Below, in pieces: positions 8,802-17,751 of a stretch of DNA of 64,000 nucleotides. Both the position numbers and the translations under genes were made by a program. The notes beneath the pieces were generated by a model. It saw only the letters and a list, made by a program, of their open reading frames with translations, did no database searches and was not told the origin of the DNA. Location: NCBI RefSeq assembly GCF_000626675.1, contig NZ_CP006842.1, forward strand, positions 2,232,001-2,296,000, read 5' to 3'. Each line of letters starts with the position of its first letter. The first letter of the stretch is position 1. The DNA is from Corynebacterium glyciniphilum AJ 3170 (GTDB taxonomy: Bacteria > Actinomycetota > Actinomycetes > Mycobacteriales > Mycobacteriaceae).

Positions 8802-10253
8802 ATGACCACCGCAGACAGTCTGCTGCTGGCGGCAGACTACAACCTGAGCCACACCCCGTCCGACGGTATCCTCGTCGCCCTCGGGTTCCTCATGATCCTC
8901 ACGTTCATGGCACTGATCATGACCAGTCGCATGACCCCCATGCTGGCGCTGATCCTCGTGCCCACCATCTTCGGCCTGATCGGCGGTGCCGGTCTCGGTA
9001 TCGGTGACATGGTGATGGACGCCGTCAAGGACATGGCACCGACGGCAGCCCTGCTCATGTTCGCGATCATGTACTTCGGCATCATGATCAACGTCGGACT
9101 GTTCGATCCACTGATTAAGTGGATCACCCGGATCCTGGGCAACGACCCGGCGAAGATCGTCTTCGGCACCGCCGTGCTAGCCGGTGTCGTCTCGCTCGAC
9201 GGTGACGGTTCCACGACCTACATCATCACCACCTCGGCAATGCTTCCCCTCTATCTCCGCCTCGGGATGAGCCCCGTCATCCTGACCTGTGTCGCCGGCC
9301 TCGTCAACGGCACGATGAATATCGTCCCGTGGGGTGGCCCGACTGTCCGCGCCGCGGCTGCCCTCGGTGTCGAGCCCTCTGAGGTTTTCGTCCCGATGCT
9401 GCCGTCCCTGGCAGCGGGTATCGTCATCTGCTTCGTCTTCGCTTGGCTCATGGGCCAGGCGGAACGCAAGCGTCTCGGACGCCTCGAGACGTCCCACCTG
9501 ACGGGGATGACGGGACGCTCCAGCGGGAACGGTGACGGCACAACCGACGCTGAGGCCGGCACGGGCGGCGGAGCTTCGATGCACACCTCCATGGCCGACA
9601 CCATGCTCGACCCGAACCGTGCCACCCTGCGGCCGAAACTGCTGTGGTTCAACCTCGTGCTCACCATCGCCGTGATGGTGTTGCTGGTGGCCGACCTCTT
9701 CCCGCTGGCATACGTCTTCATGGTGGGCGCCGCCATTGCGCTGACAGTGAACTTCCCCCGGTTGAAGGACCAGGCCAACGAGATCGTCTCGCATTCCAGT
9801 TCCATCGTTGCCGTCGTCGGCATGGTGCTCGCCGCCGGCGTCCTGGTCGGTGTGCTGGACGGCACCGGCATGGTCACCGCGATGGCGGAGTGGATCACCT
9901 CGATCATCCCCGAGTCCCTCGGTGGGTACCTGGCGCCGATCACCGGCCTGCTGTCCATGCCGATGACTTTCTTCATGTCGAATGACGCCTTCTACTTCGG
10001 CATCCTCCCCGTACTCTCCGAGAGCGCGGCACACTTCGGGATTGAACCAGTGCAGATGGCACAGGCCTCGATCACCGGACAGCCGGTCCACATGCAGTCC
10101 CCCCTGGTTCCCGCGATCCTTCTCCTGGTCTCCCTGGCCAATGTCGACCTGGGTGCCCACCACCGCAAGGTGCTCTGGCGGGCAGTCGTGGTCTCCCTGG
10201 TCATGCTGGCCGTCGGCGTCCTCGTCGGGCCGATCCCGTTCCACGTCGGATAA
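8802..10253 (+). CDS. citH: CitMHS-family metal-citrate:proton symporter
   Basis: 483 residues with about 12 membrane segments and a hydrophilic central loop (about residues 222-265). MTSRMTPMLALILVPTIFG near the N-terminus, VVSLDGDGSTTYIITTSAM and FFMSNDAFYFGILPVL in the two halves are characteristic of the citrate-Mg/Ca:H symporter (CitMHS) family. Uptake is of the divalent-metal-citrate complex. It is divergent from citAB, as in C. glutamicum where the equivalent gene is citH and is induced by CitAB. Convergent with esrI, with a gap of only ten bases. Confidence 0.93.
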   Translation: MTTADSLLLAADYNLSHTPSDGILVALGFLMILTFMALIMTSRMTPMLALILVPTIFGLIGGAGLGIGDMVMDAVKDMAPTAALLMFAIMYFGIMINVGLFDPLIKWITRILGNDPAKIVFGTAVLAGVVSLDGDGSTTYIITTSAMLPLYLRLGMSPVILTCVAGLVNGTMNIVPWGGPTVRAAAALGVEPSEVFVPMLPSLAAGIVICFVFAWLMGQAERKRLGRLETSHLTGMTGRSSGNGDGTTDAEAGTGGGASMHTSMADTMLDPNRATLRPKLLWFNLVLTIAVMVLLVADLFPLAYVFMVGAAIALTVNFPRLKDQANEIVSHSSSIVAVVGMVLAAGVLVGVLDGTGMVTAMAEWITSIIPESLGGYLAPITGLLSMPMTFFMSNDAFYFGILPVLSESAAHFGIEPVQMAQASITGQPVHMQSPLVPAILLLVSLANVDLGAHHRKVLWRAVVVSLVMLAVGVLVGPIPFHVG

Positions 10254-10263
10254 CCGGGTTCAG

Positions 10264-11526
10264 TCAGCTGATCTGGTCGAAGCGGACCTCGGACATCGTG
10301 GCGGTAACATTCACTGTCACCGTGTGTTCCGTGTCTCCCCGACCTTTCACCAGCGTGTTGTCGAAGGTGTCGCAGTCGACGTCACTCATCGTGAGCGATT
10401 CGCAGTTCAACCGGACGCGGTAGGACGGACCGTCCGTGGTCTCCGGGAAAATCATCCCCACCGACCCCATGGTGGTCGTCAGGTCGATCTCGCTGTCCTG
10501 GTTGACGGCCACCCCGGTGAAGTCCAGGGTCGGTGAACTCATCGTGTAGCTGTAGTCGCGGTAGTCGTCCAGCGTCCGGACGTTCTCCGTACCACCGGTG
10601 AAGGTGCCGGAGGTGGAGCTGCCGTCCACCGAGGTGATGCCACCCCACCGCGGGAACAACACCGCTCCCAGTGCGATGGCACCGGCGACGAGGGCGAGGA
10701 TGACCGCGAGCACCGCAGCGACGACCAGGGCTTTGAGCCCGCGACGCTTCTTCTTCGGTTCCCCCGACGAATGCCCGGCTTCAGCAGGGTCGGGCTCACC
10801 GGGGTCCGGCAGGTCCCAGGCGAACGGCGCCGTCCCCAACGGGTCCCACGACGGGGGTTGGGTACGCGGGGGCTCGAAACCCGGCGCGGCGGCGACGCCG
10901 TCCAGGTTGATCGTCGGTGACGGCTCATCCGGAGTGGCGGTGGCGTCCGCGGAGGCGTCGTAGGAGGCGGTGGACGACGCAGCGGGTGCCGTGGGTGACG
11001 ACGACCGGTGGTCGTCCCGGTCAAGCAGGCCTGCGGGAGCCACCGGCTGGCGTTCGTACAGCAGCCACCAGGCCACACCGGTCAGTGCAGCGGACACCAC
11101 AAGGCCGGTCAGGGTGATACCGCCACTGAAGATACCCCCGAAAACCAGGAACACTGCACCGACGATCAGCGTTCCGATCGCGAGGGAGCGGTCCTCGCCG
11201 TAGCGAGGGTCCCGCTCCCCGCGGATCAGCACATCCAGCGGGGTTTTCGGGACCGTGTAGCGCCGTAGCACCAGGAGGGCGATGCCGTAGACCCACAGGC
11301 CGACGCCGCCGAGGAAGGCCGTCAGGACGAACACCAGCCGCACCAGTAACGGAGAGACCTGGTAGCGCACGGCGATGCCTTCACACACCCCGAAGAACCA
11401 GGACCTGGTCGACTGACTGCGCGGGAAGCGGACGGGGCGGGTCTCCCACATCCGACGGACGGTGGACTCGAAGGTGCCCCGGGGGTTGCCCGTGCCCGGG
11501 GTCGTTGACTGTGTGCCGTAACTCAT
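10264..11526 (-). CDS. esrI: EsrI-type PspC-domain membrane protein, inhibitor of EsrSR
   Basis: 420 residues. The PspC domain lies at about 35-100 (WFFGVCEGIAVRYQVSPLLV, then a membrane segment). Further hydrophobic segments follow around 120-170, an acidic Pro/Ala-rich linker (about 180-275), another membrane segment (KALVVAAVLAVILALVAGAI), and an extracytoplasmic beta-rich C-terminal domain. It is divergent from a PspC-domain kinase and its regulator, the arrangement of the C. glutamicum EsrISR three-component system. There EsrI holds EsrSR inactive without cell-envelope stress (lipid II antibiotics such as bacitracin or vancomycin). The ATG at 11526 (MSYGTQ) is chosen over one 12 codons upstream. 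Confidence 0.85.
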   Translation of the reverse strand: MSYGTQSTTPGTGNPRGTFESTVRRMWETRPVRFPRSQSTRSWFFGVCEGIAVRYQVSPLLVRLVFVLTAFLGGVGLWVYGIALLVLRRYTVPKTPLDVLIRGERDPRYGEDRSLAIGTLIVGAVFLVFGGIFSGGITLTGLVVSAALTGVAWWLLYERQPVAPAGLLDRDDHRSSSPTAPAASSTASYDASADATATPDEPSPTINLDGVAAAPGFEPPRTQPPSWDPLGTAPFAWDLPDPGEPDPAEAGHSSGEPKKKRRGLKALVVAAVLAVILALVAGAIALGAVLFPRWGGITSVDGSSTSGTFTGGTENVRTLDDYRDYSYTMSSPTLDFTGVAVNQDSEIDLTTTMGSVGMIFPETTDGPSYRVRLNCESLTMSDVDCDTFDNTLVKGRGDTEHTVTVNVTATMSEVRFDQIS

Positions 11527-11580
11527 GGTCCTCATTCTTCGTGGACCTCCAGCCAACCACATCGGGGATGCCCCGGATAT

Positions 11581-11635
11581 CCACCCTGATCCTGCCGCTC
11601 CCTCCGAATCTCAGGGTGGTCCCCGATACCCTGAG
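11581..11635. promoter_or_regulatory. Repeated inverted motif in the esrI/esrS promoter region
   Basis: CCACCCTGA at 11581-11589 is matched by its exact complement TCAGGGTGG at 11611-11619. The second arm also forms CTCAGGGT (11610-11617) with ACCCTGAG (11628-11635), 10 bp apart. Three copies of ACCCTGA/TCAGGGT thus lie in 55 bp between the divergent esrI and esrS genes. Because EsrR is known to autoregulate this locus, these are candidate EsrR binding sites; that is inference. Confidence 0.45.
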
Positions 11636-11662
11636 CCGTCCGGTCCTGGCAGTCTTGGGCAC

Positions 11663-12970
11663 ATGTCTCACCTTCCAGTCCCGAACGGACGGTCCTCCGC
11701 GCGCCCCGGAGGACGTCCCGGCGCGCCGGCTCCTGACCTGTTCCGGGTCGCCGACGGCAAACTCATCGCCGGTGTGTGTACCGGGCTGGCGGCTCACCTG
11801 GGTGTGCGGCTCACCGTCGTACGTCTGATCTTCGCGGTGGCAAACACGGTTGCGGGGGTCGGCGTGATCGCCTACGGCGCACTGTGGGTGTTCACCACGC
11901 GGGTCGCGTCCGCCAGCGAGGCGTCCACTACCGCGGCCGTCTCTTCGGTCCGTCATCGCGGTCTGGACCCTGGTCTCATCAACCGTCCGGTGTCAAGGGT
12001 GGATCGTCTGCTCGTTGTCCTCGCCATGGTTCTTTTCACGGCCGGGGCAGCGACCAAACCCCAGGTTGCTGTGAGCGCTCTTCTGCTGGCAGGTGGAGTG
12101 CTCCTGGTGTGGCGGACATTCGGGCCGAACGCCCTCGCCAGCGCTCCCGGGCAGCAGGGGCCGCCGAGCCGGGTGCCGGGCGGCCTGCAGTGGATGAGCC
12201 TCGTCGGTGGCCTGGTGCTGCTGGCGATCGGCATCGGCTACACCGTCTTCGGTATCCGGATCGACGATGCCGCCACCGACGGCACCGGCGGGGTGATCAT
12301 CCCTGCGCTCATTGCCGCGGTCGCGCTGATCGCCGGTCTCGTCGTGGTGCTGATTCCCCTGTGGCTGCGCCTGTGGTCCATGGCGAACACCACCGCCCGC
12401 GAACGCGCCGCCGAGGAGGAGCGCGCACGCATCGCCGCACGTATCCACGACTCTGTCCTGCAGACACTCACACTGATCCAGAAGAAGTCCGGCGAACCCG
12501 AGATCGCGCAGATGGCCCGTAGCCAGGAGCGGCAGCTCCGTCAGTGGCTCTTCGCTCCCGGCGAGTCCGTACGTACCGAAACCCTGTTCGGTGCGCTACG
12601 TGTCGCCTGCGGCGAGGTCGAGGACACCTTCGGCGTGCAGATCCGCCCCGTCATCGTCGGCGACGACCGGGACACCGACGACGCCTCGGTCGCGCTGTTG
12701 CTTGCTGGTCGCGAGGCGATGGTCAACGCCGCGAAACACTCCGGCTGCCAGGAGGTCAACGTCTATCTTGAGGTCACCGACGGCGGCGGAGTGGAACTGT
12801 TCGTGCGCGACCGTGGTCCCGGCTTCAGCGTCGAGGGCATTCCCGAGGACCGGCAGGGGGTGCGCTCGTCGATCCTGGACCGTATCCACCGTGTCGGAGG
12901 TAGCGTGGAGATCGACTCGGGGCAGTTCGGCACCGAGGTGACCCTGAGGTTGGAAGGACAGACACGGTGA
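11663..12970 (+). CDS. esrS: EsrS-type sensor kinase with N-terminal PspC domain
   Basis: 435 residues. The PspC domain (LFRVADGKLIAGVCTGLAAH, about 26-85) includes the first membrane segment; about three further hydrophobic segments follow (around 118-245). The kinase core has the HisKA_3-type site ARIAARIHDSVLQTL with phospho-acceptor His about residue 262, and an ATPase domain with NAAKHSG and VRDRGPGF. The PspC module fused to a histidine kinase is the distinguishing feature of EsrS. It overlaps esrR by four bases (GTGA). The ATG at 11663 was chosen because the upstream in-frame extension runs through the inverted-repeat promoter elements. Confidence 0.9.
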   Translation: MSHLPVPNGRSSARPGGRPGAPAPDLFRVADGKLIAGVCTGLAAHLGVRLTVVRLIFAVANTVAGVGVIAYGALWVFTTRVASASEASTTAAVSSVRHRGLDPGLINRPVSRVDRLLVVLAMVLFTAGAATKPQVAVSALLLAGGVLLVWRTFGPNALASAPGQQGPPSRVPGGLQWMSLVGGLVLLAIGIGYTVFGIRIDDAATDGTGGVIIPALIAAVALIAGLVVVLIPLWLRLWSMANTTARERAAEEERARIAARIHDSVLQTLTLIQKKSGEPEIAQMARSQERQLRQWLFAPGESVRTETLFGALRVACGEVEDTFGVQIRPVIVGDDRDTDDASVALLLAGREAMVNAAKHSGCQEVNVYLEVTDGGGVELFVRDRGPGFSVEGIPEDRQGVRSSILDRIHRVGGSVEIDSGQFGTEVTLRLEGQTR

Positions 12971-13713
12971 CGGAACCAGAGACGGGCACCAGGACGGATG
13001 CGGTGTCCGTGTACCTCGTCGACGACCACTCGATGTTCCGTACCGGGGTGCGGGCGGAGTTGACCGGACGTCCGGAGATCCAGATTATCGGAGAAGCCGG
13101 TTCCGTCGGTGACGCCGTCGAGGGTATCCGGGAGACCAGGCCCCAGGTCGTACTGCTGGACGTCCACATGCCCGACGGTGGCGGTCTGCAGGTGTTGCGT
13201 CACCTCCAGAATGGCGGGGACGCCGCTGACCGCGCTGATGACGGACCACGGTTCCTGGGCCTGAGTGTCTCCGACGACCCCACTGACGTGATCTCCCTGA
13301 TCAGAGGTGGTGCACGGGGCTATGTCACCAAGAACATCAGTGGGCAGGAGCTCGTCGACAGTATCCTGCGGGTACATTCCGGCGATGCGGTGTTCTCCCC
13401 TCGTCTCGCCGGCTATGTCCTCGACGCGTTCACGGTCGGACCACCGGATGTGCCTGATATACCGCCGACCGATGCTTCAGAACCGGTGCCGTTGCCCGCC
13501 GACGCCGACCAGAGTGTCCTCTCGACCCTGACACCGCGGGAGAAAGAGGTTCTGCGGCTGCTTGCACGCGGCTACACGTACCGGGAGATGGCCGAGCGGT
13601 TGTTCATCTCGGTGAAGACGGTGGAGACTCACGTCTCCAACGTTCTGCGCAAGACCCAGCAGACCAACCGACACTCCCTGTCACGGTGGGTGTCCGACAA
13701 CAGACTGGGATGA
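12967..13713 (+). CDS. esrR: EsrR-type response regulator, LuxR (NarL/FixJ) family
   Basis: 248 residues from a GTG that overlaps the esrS stop. The receiver domain has VDDHSMFR and the phospho-acceptor Asp65 in VVLLDVHMPDGG; YVTKNISGQEL holds the conserved Lys. A linker of about 40 residues precedes the LuxR-type helix-turn-helix (LTPREKEVLRLLARGYTYRE, SVKTVETHVSNVLRK). It should activate the esrI-esrSR locus itself and a broader envelope-stress regulon, as described for C. glutamicum EsrR. Confidence 0.92.
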   Translation: MTEPETGTRTDAVSVYLVDDHSMFRTGVRAELTGRPEIQIIGEAGSVGDAVEGIRETRPQVVLLDVHMPDGGGLQVLRHLQNGGDAADRADDGPRFLGLSVSDDPTDVISLIRGGARGYVTKNISGQELVDSILRVHSGDAVFSPRLAGYVLDAFTVGPPDVPDIPPTDASEPVPLPADADQSVLSTLTPREKEVLRLLARGYTYREMAERLFISVKTVETHVSNVLRKTQQTNRHSLSRWVSDNRLG

Positions 13714-13732
13714 GCGTGTAGAAGTGGTGGGC

Positions 13733-14035
13733 ATGAGTAACCAGAACTCCAGCTACTCCAGCTACACCGTCAACGTCGTGAAAGAGGACCGCGAAGACCT
13801 CGACGCCCGCGACGTCTCAGACGACACGACGGACGTCGAAACAGCGGGCACAACCTGGTGTGCCGCCGTGGTGGGCGTCGACGGTGCCGTCGTCTGGGGA
13901 GATGACTTCGAGAACCTCGAGACCGCGGTCCGCGCGAAGCTCGCTGACCTCGTCCCGGGTGAGGAGCCCGAGCTCACCTGGCAGATCGACAGCGGCGCCG
14001 AATCGTCCCGCCAGGTGCCGTTGAACCCGATGTGA
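13733..14035 (+). CDS. Small acidic protein of unknown function
   Basis: About 100 residues, acidic, with a Ser/Tyr-rich N-terminus and a compact C-terminal region (TTWCAAVVGVDGAVVWGDDF, then a helix ending DLVPGEEPELTW). No signal peptide or membrane segment. It lies 19 bases after esrR and overlaps the next gene by four bases (GTGA), so it probably sits in one transcript with it. A GTG three codons upstream (13724) is an alternative start. The family was not recognised. Confidence 0.65.
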   Translation: MSNQNSSYSSYTVNVVKEDREDLDARDVSDDTTDVETAGTTWCAAVVGVDGAVVWGDDFENLETAVRAKLADLVPGEEPELTWQIDSGAESSRQVPLNPM

Positions 14036-14499
14036 CGACTGTAACGACTGCAACGACTCTGAGGACGCGCATGGATCCTGCGACGATCACACTGACCGTG
14101 CAGCTGCCGACGACGCCGACCCGGGCGTTCCGCGCACTGACACGTTCGTCACAGCTGCGCCAGTGGTTCGGCGACGTCCTGGACTACGACCGATCCCTGC
14201 TGGTCTTCGGCGCCGGCCGGCAGCTCACCTTCATCTCGGACGGGACGATCGGGCAAGGACAGGTGACCGTATTCCGTCCTCCGTCGGTGCTGGAATACAG
14301 CTGGAACAATGAGACCCTGCGCTTCGACCTGGACGCTGAGGGGGAAGAAACCTCGCTCACCTTCACCAACACGATCCACGGTGCCGAAGCCGCAGTCATC
14401 GCCGATGCTGCAGGCCCCGAGTGGGAGGAGGCCCTGGACCGTCTACGCGCCCTGTTCATCGAGCCTCCCACCACTGTCGACTCTGGAGGAGTTGAATGA
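14032..14499 (+). CDS. SRPBCC (AHSA1/START-like) domain protein
   Basis: 155 residues with the fold signature of the SRPBCC superfamily: a hydrophobic-ligand cavity protein beginning TPTRAFRALTRSSQLRQWFG, a beta-rich middle (QLTFISDGTIGQGQVTVFRP, VLEYSWNNETLRFDLD) and a long C-terminal helix (WEEALDRLRALF). The GTG at 14032 overlaps the upstream stop; ATG at 14071 (MDPATITL) is an alternative and fits the family length better. The ligand is unknown. The stop overlaps the nitroreductase start by four bases. Confidence 0.8.
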   Translation: MTTVTTATTLRTRMDPATITLTVQLPTTPTRAFRALTRSSQLRQWFGDVLDYDRSLLVFGAGRQLTFISDGTIGQGQVTVFRPPSVLEYSWNNETLRFDLDAEGEETSLTFTNTIHGAEAAVIADAAGPEWEEALDRLRALFIEPPTTVDSGGVE

Positions 14500-15410
14500 C
14501 CGACCGTCCCACCCCGGATGAACGCCTGACCGACCGCTACGGCCGGGCACAACCGTGGTCCCCGACCGAATGGAACGACACGCTGGAGACGATCACCGCA
14601 CACCGCTCGGTGCGTCTGTGGCAGGACAGGGAGGTTGACGACGCCGTGCTGTCGACGATCCTGGCCGCCGCGCAGTCCGCGCCGTCCTCGTCGAACAAGC
14701 AGACCGTGTCGGTGGTCGTCGTCCGGGACCGCGCGGTGAAAGAGCAGCTGGCGAGCATCGGCAAGAGGATGTCCTCGCATGTCGCCACCGCACCTGTTCT
14801 CCTGCTGTGGCTGGTGGACTTCTCACAGATCCGCTTCCACGCCGCGCAGGCGGAGCAAGCCGAGACCGGTACGCTCGGCGACGCCGAGGAGATCCACGGT
14901 GTGTCTTCCCTGCCTCCCCACGACCTCGGGTCGCTGAACTATCTGGATGAGCCCGTGACCTCCGTGCTGGACATCGGAATCGCCTCGCAGACCGCGGCGG
15001 TAGCGGCCGAGTCCCTGGGGCTGGGCACGGTGTACCTGGGTTCGATGCGCAATGACATTGGCACGGTCCAGGAGATCCTCGGCATTCCCCAGGACGTCGT
15101 TCCGTTCCTTGGGTTGGCGATGGGATACGGCGACCCGGAGGAGAATGCCGGGGTGAAACCACGTCTGCCGATGGAACTGGTCGTCCACCACGACCGGTAC
15201 AACACGCGATCCGACGAGGCCGGTGCGCGGGAACGGGCCCGGTTGCTCGCCGACTACGATGCGGCACTCGCCGGGTATTTCGCCCGCTACGGACAGCACC
15301 CGACGTGGTCCAACCAGACCCTGCACCGGGTGTCGCAGAAGGCCGCCACGAAGACGAAACGCCACCTGATCCGGCAGTTCCTGGAGAAAGCGGGGTTCGG
15401 GCTGAAGTGA
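14496..15410 (+). CDS. Nitroreductase-family NAD(P)H:FMN oxidoreductase
   Basis: 304 residues. The N-terminal region carries the FMN-binding motif TAHRSVRLWQDREVDDAVL and SAPSSSNKQ; the middle has the GIASQTAAVAAESLGLGTVY helix and the loop LGSMRNDIGTV that contacts FMN in the NfsA/Frp branch. AMGYGDP follows the cofactor site. Such enzymes reduce nitroaromatics, quinones or flavins; the physiological substrate is not evident. It is the last gene of a short coupled run (13733-15410) and is followed by a strong hairpin. Confidence 0.88.
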   Translation: MTDRPTPDERLTDRYGRAQPWSPTEWNDTLETITAHRSVRLWQDREVDDAVLSTILAAAQSAPSSSNKQTVSVVVVRDRAVKEQLASIGKRMSSHVATAPVLLLWLVDFSQIRFHAAQAEQAETGTLGDAEEIHGVSSLPPHDLGSLNYLDEPVTSVLDIGIASQTAAVAAESLGLGTVYLGSMRNDIGTVQEILGIPQDVVPFLGLAMGYGDPEENAGVKPRLPMELVVHHDRYNTRSDEAGARERARLLADYDAALAGYFARYGQHPTWSNQTLHRVSQKAATKTKRHLIRQFLEKAGFGLK

Positions 15411-15427
15411 CTCCCCCGCCATCGACA

Positions 15428-15470
15428 TAGCAACTCCACGGGTCGGTCGCACCAACCTGTGGAGTTGCTA
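15428..15470. repeat. Perfect 12-bp inverted repeat before the COG3044 ATPase gene
   Basis: TAGCAACTCCAC at 15428-15439 is the exact reverse complement of GTGGAGTTGCTA at 15459-15470, separated by 19 bases. The distal arm ends 12 bases before the next ATG (15483). There is no run of T, so it is a weak candidate for a rho-independent terminator of the nitroreductase run; it could instead be an operator or a 5' hairpin that sequesters translation of the downstream gene. Confidence 0.6.
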
Positions 15471-15482
15471 GGCTGCGGAGCC

Positions 15483-17216
15483 ATGGCCCTCGGCGACAAT
15501 CATTCCGACAGGAACAACGACCTCAGAAATACACTCACCAGCCTCGACGGCTCCGGGTACGGCGGTTACAAGCGCCTGCGCGGCACGCACCGGATCACGA
15601 CGTCCTCAGGGACGCCGGTGACGCTGTCGGTGGACACGGTGCAGTCCGACCCGTTCGCACCGCCGTCGTTGGTGCAGGTCAGCGTTCCGTTCTCTGAGAC
15701 AGGCCTAGCGGCGACGCTGCTCGACATCGACATCCCGGTGCGGGATCATCTGACCCGCCGTATCGCTACCGCCCTGCGTGGGCACAATCCGTCCGGCGGT
15801 AAAGGTTCCGGTTTCCTCGCCGTCGACACTCCGGGTCAGCAGGTTATGGATCGCAGCAGCGTCGTCATCTCCGTACCGGACGACCGGGTGACCGTCCGGC
15901 TCGAGGTTGCCCTGCCCGCACAGGGGCGGCGGATCCGCGGGCGGGCTGCGGCGTCACTGCTCTGCGAGGTACTGCCTGCCGTCGTGCAGGAGGCACTGCT
16001 GGATCTGGATGCCGCCGCGCTCGATGCGGTGGAGCTGGCTCACGAAACCTACCGGGACCAGGAGTTCCTGCGCGCAGCACTGGGCAGAATGGGACTTGTC
16101 GGCTTCGTGGCCGACGGGTCCCTCCTACCCCGGGCGGCAGGCAACTCCCAGCGCCCCCTCACCGAGGCCGTGCCCTTCTCATCCCCGGCATCCCTGCGGC
16201 ACAGCGTGGCACTGCCGTCGGGACGAACCGTCACCGGCCTCGGCGTCCCGACAGGCGTGACTTTGATCGTCGGCGGCGGCTACCACGGAAAATCCACCCT
16301 GCTCAACACACTGGAACTCGGTATTTACAACCATGTTCCCGGCGACGGCCGTGACTACGCCGTCACCGACGGCGATGCCGTCGCCCTGCGGGCAGAGGAC
16401 GGACGCGCCGTCACCGATGTCGACATCTCCCCCTTCCTGCATGATCTCCCCGGCGCGGGGTACGCCCCGGACACGCGGTGCTTCTCCACGACGAACGCCT
16501 CGGGTTCCACCTCCCAGGCCGCCGGACTGGTCGAGGCACTGGACTGCGGGGCGACGTCACTGTTGATCGACGAGGACACGTCGGCGACGAACTTCATGAT
16601 CCGCGACGACCGGATGCGCGCACTCGTGCCGTCGGCGAAGGAACCGATCACTCCCCTGGTGGACCGCGTCCGCTCGCTGTGGGAGGACCACGGGGTGTCG
16701 ACAGTGCTTGTCGCGGGCGGATCAGGCATGTTCATCGACGTCGCGGACACGGTGATCATGCTGGACAACTACCGTCCGGTCGACGTCACGGCTCAGGCGA
16801 CGGACCTCGCTGAACCGACGGCAGGCGGTGGGCTGCACCGGCCTTCTCCACGAGCCCCGGGCCGCACGACATTCTCGTCACCGGGCCGCGGCGGCAAGGG
16901 CCCACGTCCACCACAGGCGAAGGGGCTGCGGTCGATCCGCGTCGGTGAGGAGTACATCGATCTCTCCGCTTGGTCGCAGCTGGTCGACCCGTCGCAGACC
17001 AACGCCATCGCCGCGGCCCTGCGGGGGCTGGAGTTGGACGGTTCCACCCCACTGTGCGACCTGGTCGATGCTGTCGTCGAACATGTCGGGCGCGACGGGC
17101 TGGACGCCCTCTCCGCCCACGGGGCAGGCCGGCACCCCGGGCGTCTGGCCGGTGTGCGCCGCCATGAGATCGCCGCTGCGGTCAACCGGTACCGAGGGCT
17201 CAGGACCCGAAAATAG
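15483..17216 (+). CDS. ABC-class ATPase domain protein (COG3044)
   Basis: 577 residues matching the predicted 'ATPase of the ABC class' family. The N-terminal domain (about 1-240) has YGGYKRLRGTH. The ATP-binding part has a Walker A GGGYHGKSTLLN (about residues 263-274), an ABC signature-like stretch CFSTTNASGSTSQAAGLVEA and a Walker B LLIDEDTSATNFM in which DED replaces the usual DEP. A basic Gly/Pro-rich linker (about 445-480) and a helical C-terminal domain follow. No membrane segment is present. Related eukaryotic proteins bind RNA, so a nucleic-acid role is possible but unproven. The ATG at 15483 follows GGAG; an upstream frame start lies inside the inverted repeat. Confidence 0.85.
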   Translation: MALGDNHSDRNNDLRNTLTSLDGSGYGGYKRLRGTHRITTSSGTPVTLSVDTVQSDPFAPPSLVQVSVPFSETGLAATLLDIDIPVRDHLTRRIATALRGHNPSGGKGSGFLAVDTPGQQVMDRSSVVISVPDDRVTVRLEVALPAQGRRIRGRAAASLLCEVLPAVVQEALLDLDAAALDAVELAHETYRDQEFLRAALGRMGLVGFVADGSLLPRAAGNSQRPLTEAVPFSSPASLRHSVALPSGRTVTGLGVPTGVTLIVGGGYHGKSTLLNTLELGIYNHVPGDGRDYAVTDGDAVALRAEDGRAVTDVDISPFLHDLPGAGYAPDTRCFSTTNASGSTSQAAGLVEALDCGATSLLIDEDTSATNFMIRDDRMRALVPSAKEPITPLVDRVRSLWEDHGVSTVLVAGGSGMFIDVADTVIMLDNYRPVDVTAQATDLAEPTAGGGLHRPSPRAPGRTTFSSPGRGGKGPRPPQAKGLRSIRVGEEYIDLSAWSQLVDPSQTNAIAAALRGLELDGSTPLCDLVDAVVEHVGRDGLDALSAHGAGRHPGRLAGVRRHEIAAAVNRYRGLRTRK

Positions 17217-17313
17217 GCACCTTCCCGGGGACGCTCACGGGGCGAATCGCGTTCCCGGAATGGTGCACATTTCCCGCAGGAATGCCCGGACGCCCCCGGG
17301 CAGCGAGGTTAGG

Positions 17314-17751
17314 ATGAAGTCCATGACGACCCCAGCACAGATCCGCAAGGCAGCGCTCGCCCTCCCCGACGCCGTGGAGGTCGAGACGTGGGTTTTCGCA
17401 GTCCGCGGCGCACCTTTCGCCACTGTCACCCCGGAGAAGATCCTCCAGACTCCGGGCGGCGAGGACATCGCACTGGACGATGTCAACGGTATGGAGTCCA
17501 ATGCCCTGGTTCGACAGGGATGGTTCGCCGTCGCCCCGGACGAGCTGGCGGAGAGGCTCCGGACCGCGGACAAGGCGGTCGCAGGACAGGTGGGTGACCT
17601 GCCCCGAGCCATCGGCACTCCGGCCACCAGGGCGCTGGTTGAGAGGGGGATCACCTGTCTGGCTGACCTGCAGGGTGTCGCGGTAGACGAACTGGCGTCC
17701 TGGCACGGGGTCGGGCCTAGGGCTGTACGGATCCTGGGGGAGTCGCGATGA
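17314..17751 (+). CDS. MmcQ/YjbR-like protein with C-terminal helix-hairpin-helix
   Basis: 145 residues. The N-terminal part (IRKAALALPDAVEVETW, then FAVRGAPFATVTPEK) resembles the small DNA-binding MmcQ/YjbR fold. The C-terminal 45 residues (LVERGITCLADLQGVAVDEL followed by WHGVGPRAVRILGE) form a helix-hairpin-helix like those in DNA repair proteins. The combination suggests a nucleic-acid contact; no catalytic residues are recognised. The start is ATG 17314 or 17323. Its last 35 bases overlap the convergent lipoprotein gene. Confidence 0.75.
   Translation: MKSMTTPAQIRKAALALPDAVEVETWVFAVRGAPFATVTPEKILQTPGGEDIALDDVNGMESNALVRQGWFAVAPDELAERLRTADKAVAGQVGDLPRAIGTPATRALVERGITCLADLQGVAVDELASWHGVGPRAVRILGESR

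Noticed and set aside
9177..10244. 355-codon minus-strand frame inside the citrate carrier gene
   Set aside because: Polar His/Asp/Gly-rich product antisense to a clear membrane transporter; no start site or domain.
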